Shown: positions 6,285 to 7,892 of the stretch, one piece after another
Numbering within the stretch: position 1 is the stretch's first letter
Layout of the letters: every line of letters begins with the position of its first letter
NCBI GenBank assembly: GCA_027364825.1
Contig: DAHXOM010000400.1
Span: 1 to 7,892 of the forward strand
DNA: 7,892 nucleotides
Source of the DNA: a bacterium
GTDB taxonomy: Bacteria; JAMCPX01
Direction: 5' to 3'
Program-made: the position numbers and the translations under genes
Notes under the pieces: generated by a model
Databases searched by the model: none
What the model saw: only the letters and a program-made list of their open reading frames with translations
What the model was told of the DNA's origin: nothing

Positions 6285-7145
6285 TTATGGTTGAACATTA
6301 ACGATGCTAACAGAGCCGGTGATAGCTTCCCCATAGCTCTGACCTATAACTGCGTGGGTAGTAGCATCACTCGCCTGTACTTCATAAGCGTCTGGTGGCA
6401 AATTGAATGCTAAATAGTCGCCAACACTCGAAGTTGCTGTTAATGAAGGATTCGGTAAACCCAATGATGGAGCTCCATAGAAAAGACCTGTTGTAACGGT
6501 GACACCGGTTGCAATGTCGGTTAGTGATACTACGGCATTCGAGAGCAGATTACCGCTGGCATCACTAATAGTGCCGACTATAGCACCTTTTGTTGGATCC
6601 TGAGAGGTACCAGCGCTACCACTCGCCATAGATACTATAGCAGGAGACATGATTTCCACAGGTAATAATGTGTTGGCATCTGTCGTGGAAATAACTTCGC
6701 CAAATTGGTATGTATCTACATAGCTCGAAGCGCTGGCTTTAACAGCAAATGGCGTGCCAACGGGAAGGCAGGCTGTCGCAGTTCCTGTTGAACCGGATGT
6801 AACTGTAATATCCGGGGTTTGGTTTGCAACCCTGTTACTTGTTGAGGTAAACAATGAAACTGTCGCCCCTGGAACAGGAGCATTGAGCCCATAGCTTTGC
6901 ACGCTCAATCCGATTAGTATCGAGCCCGCGGCACATTGACCTGTTGGGGTAGGTGGCGGCGTTTCCTGTGTTGTGCATCCGAGCAGCTTTTGCATGTCAC
7001 TGGATAGATTTTGTGAACAAATGGTATTATTACTTCCGGCCGGCACATATCCAGGGCCGCCGCTGCAGTTGCTCATGAAGGTTATGAAAGAAAGTAACAT
7101 CAACACGGTAAATAGCTTCCCTTTATTGTTTGTTATTTGTTTCAT
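6285..7145 (-). CDS. Putative lipoprotein with two Ig-like (carboxypeptidase regulatory-like) repeats
   Basis: I do not recognise a named protein. The 286-aa product starts with a lipoprotein-like signal: positive residues (MKQITNNKGK), a hydrophobic core (LFTVLMLLSFITF) and MSNC with Cys27 as the likely lipidated residue; Asn just before the Cys is unusual. A low-complexity linker (ETPPPTPTG, 61-69) leads to two related beta-sandwich segments, about 75-165 and 187-285. Each has an alternating strand pattern of the type GATVSL or NAVVSL, then a glycine-containing turn, then FAVKAS or YEVQAS, then a QFGE or QSYGE stretch. These look like carboxypeptidase regulatory-like/Big-type adhesion modules, so an envelope or surface role is inferred. 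Cys at 43, 57, 71 and 126 could form disulfides. AGGGAGG lies 6 nt before the ATG; the gene has its own promoter and terminator. Confidence 0.85.
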   Translation of the reverse strand: MKQITNNKGKLFTVLMLLSFITFMSNCSGGPGYVPAGSNNTICSQNLSSDMQKLLGCTTQETPPPTPTGQCAAGSILIGLSVQSYGLNAPVPGATVSLFTSTSNRVANQTPDITVTSGSTGTATACLPVGTPFAVKASASSYVDTYQFGEVISTTDANTLLPVEIMSPAIVSMASGSAGTSQDPTKGAIVGTISDASGNLLSNAVVSLTDIATGVTVTTGLFYGAPSLGLPNPSLTATSSVGDYLAFNLPPDAYEVQASDATTHAVIGQSYGEAITGSVSIVNVQP

Positions 7146-7170
7146 AGGTAACCTCCCTTAATTTTTTATA

Positions 7171-7199
7171 AACATACAGGAGCATTTGTGTTGTGTCAA
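7171..7199 (-). promoter_or_regulatory. Sigma70-like promoter of the lipoprotein gene
   Basis: On the - strand a perfect TTGACA (7194-7199) is followed after exactly 17 bp by TATGTT (7171-7176). Transcription would start near 7164, leaving a short leader with AGGGAGG at 7152-7158 before ATG 7145. With the terminator at 6221-6250 this makes the lipoprotein a single-gene transcription unit. It is the best-supported promoter in the window. Confidence 0.6.
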
Positions 7200-7234
7200 G
7201 GATAGTGTTTGTTTGAGCAATCCCTATTCTTACA

Positions 7235-7267
7235 GACTGCTTCGTCGTTGTACTCCCCGCAATGACG
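7235..7267. repeat. Partial copy of the 745-845 repeat
   Basis: GACTGCTTCGTCG then, after a short stretch, CGCAATGACGG reproduces the end and GAAGCAATC-type core of the element at 745-845 in reverse orientation relative to its left half. Only about one third of the element is present, without a matching second terminal arm, so it is a decayed or half copy. It lies in the 139-bp gap between the feoA-like gene and the lipoprotein gene. Confidence 0.6.
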
Positions 7268-7284
7268 GTCGTGAATTCTGCAAT

Positions 7285-7587
7285 TTAACCCGCACGAGGC
7301 CCGTCCTTTTTCGCCTGGTAAACCTCGATGAAAATCCTTGATGCAGCCCCCTTGCCTATAGCAGACTTTGTGCCTTCGGATGAAACAATGATAGGTCCGC
7401 CCGAAGCATTTACAACCTGTATCTTACTTCCGGTTCGTATGCCGATGTTGATAAGTTTTTTTATGAATCCCATTCCACCGGCAACCTGTTTTACAATCCC
7501 CTCCTGCCCTGATTTCATAGTGCTTAACGGGCTGAGCAGCGGCTGTTCTTTCTTGTTGGTTTCAAATTTATCTTGATTTGTTTCCAT
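7285..7587 (-). CDS. feoA: FeoA-domain protein
   Basis: The FeoA fold is a small SH3-like barrel found as a partner of the FeoB ferrous-iron transporter and at the C-terminus of DtxR-type regulators. From ATG 7587 the product is 100 aa: a polar N-terminal arm of about 18 residues, then the domain from PLSTMKSGQEGIVKQV through FIKKLINIGIRTGSKIQVV and GGPIIVSSEGTKSAIGKGAASRIFIEVY. The RRLxxLGL-type core of the family is seen as KKLINIGI. The frame is open upstream to 7740, but those 51 codons cover an inverted repeat and AT-rich DNA, so the internal ATG is preferred; AAGAAG 3 nt before it is a poor ribosome binding site. No feoB is in the window; it would have to lie elsewhere, or this is a stand-alone FeoA-like regulator. 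Confidence 0.82.
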   Translation of the reverse strand: METNQDKFETNKKEQPLLSPLSTMKSGQEGIVKQVAGGMGFIKKLINIGIRTGSKIQVVNASGGPIIVSSEGTKSAIGKGAASRIFIEVYQAKKDGPRAG

Positions 7588-7593
7588 ATCTTC

Positions 7594-7622
7594 TTGATAA
7601 TGATTTTCAACAAGAAAGTCAA
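7594..7622 (-). promoter_or_regulatory. Candidate promoter immediately before the feoA-like gene
   Basis: On the - strand TTGACT (7617-7622) and TATCAA (7594-7599) are spaced by 17 bp and the -10 ends 6 nt before ATG 7587, the geometry of a leaderless transcript. A rival pair, TTGATA (7722-7727) and TATCTT (7700-7705) with 16-bp spacing, lies inside the inverted repeat at 7679-7758 and would give a leader of about 110 nt. The region is AT-rich and either could be chance. Confidence 0.3.
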
Positions 7623-7678
7623 CTGTTGTCTTCAGATCCAACAAACGGTGCGGAACAAAAGATGCATTCAGCCGTTTC

Positions 7679-7758
7679 ACCCCGTTACACCTGTCATAAA
7701 AGATATAATTGTAATTAATATTATCAACCATTGAAAACAAAAGCAGGTGTAACGGGGT
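7679..7758. repeat. 80-bp element with perfect 15-bp inverted ends
   Basis: ACCCCGTTACACCTG at 7679-7693 is the exact reverse complement of 7744-7758. The 50-bp centre is very AT-rich and contains a promoter-like pair on the - strand. I see no target-site duplication beside the ends. It may be a small mobile-repeat remnant, a two-site operator around a promoter, or a structured leader. Confidence 0.7.
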
Positions 7759-7776
7759 TTACCTCTTTATATAACT

Positions 7777-7865
7777 CCCCCGTTTATGGCAGGGAAAGCA
7801 AAACCGCTTTGCTATCGAAGCATGCGACATACTCCTGCGAGCAGTTCTGCTCTTTCTAACGGGGG
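7777..7865. repeat. Nested inverted-repeat structure with three stems
   Basis: An outer stem CCCCCGTT (7777-7784) with AACGGGGG (7858-7865) encloses two hairpins: AGCAAA/TTTGCT (7797-7802 with 7808-7813) and GAGCAG/CTGCTC (7839-7844 with 7847-7852). The outer arms share the word AACGGGG with the ends of the neighbouring 7679-7758 element. It directly precedes the gene that starts at 7880. It is not a tRNA (no acceptor, anticodon or T-loop pattern). It could be a dispersed repeat or a structured 5' leader. Confidence 0.5.
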
Positions 7866-7879
7866 TGATAAGGACATTG

Positions 7880-7892
7880 ATGAAGAGTAAAA
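7880..7892 (+). CDS. Start of a gene cut by the window edge
   Basis: ATG at 7880 begins MKSK and is preceded by AAGGA (7870-7874) with 5-nt spacing. Only four codons are visible, so no product can be named. The lysine-rich start would suit a signal peptide or any cytoplasmic protein. It is divergent from the feoA-like gene, and the 292 bp between them (7588-7879) hold the two inverted-repeat structures and promoter-like sequences but no other gene. Confidence 0.4.

Noticed and set aside
7588..7740. A 51-codon N-terminal extension of the FeoA-domain protein
   Set aside because: It overlaps the left arm of the 15-bp inverted repeat and AT-rich DNA, and FeoA proteins do not need it; the internal ATG gives a normal size.
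7777..7865. A tRNA or known riboswitch in the three-stem structure
   Set aside because: The stems do not follow tRNA geometry and no conserved riboswitch core that I know is recognisable.

Overview
The window looks like part of a Gram-negative, anaerobe-type chromosome of moderate GC. lpxC (lipid A synthesis) implies an outer membrane. A stand-alone FeoA-domain protein, a PilZ protein, a DUF502 membrane protein, YjbQ and two side-by-side acyl-CoA dehydrogenases would suit a deltaproteobacterial (Desulfobacterota/syntroph-like) genome. That placement is an inference from gene content, not from a marker gene. No rRNA, tRNA, CRISPR array, transposase or phage gene was seen.

Layout. Positions 1-3240 on the + strand form a fatty-acid oxidation block: a TetR/FadR-like regulator, a 211-bp gap holding a palindromic dispersed repeat of about 100 bp, then two acyl-CoA dehydrogenase genes 9 bp apart. 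From 3265 to 7587 every gene is on the - strand. Reading in their own direction from the right these are: a FeoA-domain protein; a lipoprotein gene with its own promoter and a strong rho-independent terminator; a tightly packed yjbQ - pilZ - DUF502 run; a repeat-filled gap of 148 bp; a HinT-type HIT hydrolase; and lpxC, which converges on the dehydrogenase pair with only 24 bp between stop codons. The right end (7588-7892) is intergenic DNA with two nested inverted-repeat structures and the first codons of a + strand gene cut by the window edge.

How the genes fit together. The regulator probably controls the two dehydrogenases, which would oxidise acyl-CoA substrates and pass electrons to an ETF not encoded here. 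The two enzymes carry their predicted catalytic glutamate at the two alternative positions known in this superfamily, so they are neither recent duplicates nor active/dead copies. The yjbQ-pilZ-DUF502 genes overlap at their ends and are probably translated together. HinT and LpxC look like housekeeping genes.

Most of the window is ordinary. The points most worth a second look are the glutamate swap between the paired dehydrogenases, the inverted-repeat cluster at the right end, the compound repeat before hinT, and three genes lacking a good ribosome binding site whose promoter-like sequences sit so close to the start codon that leaderless transcripts are possible.
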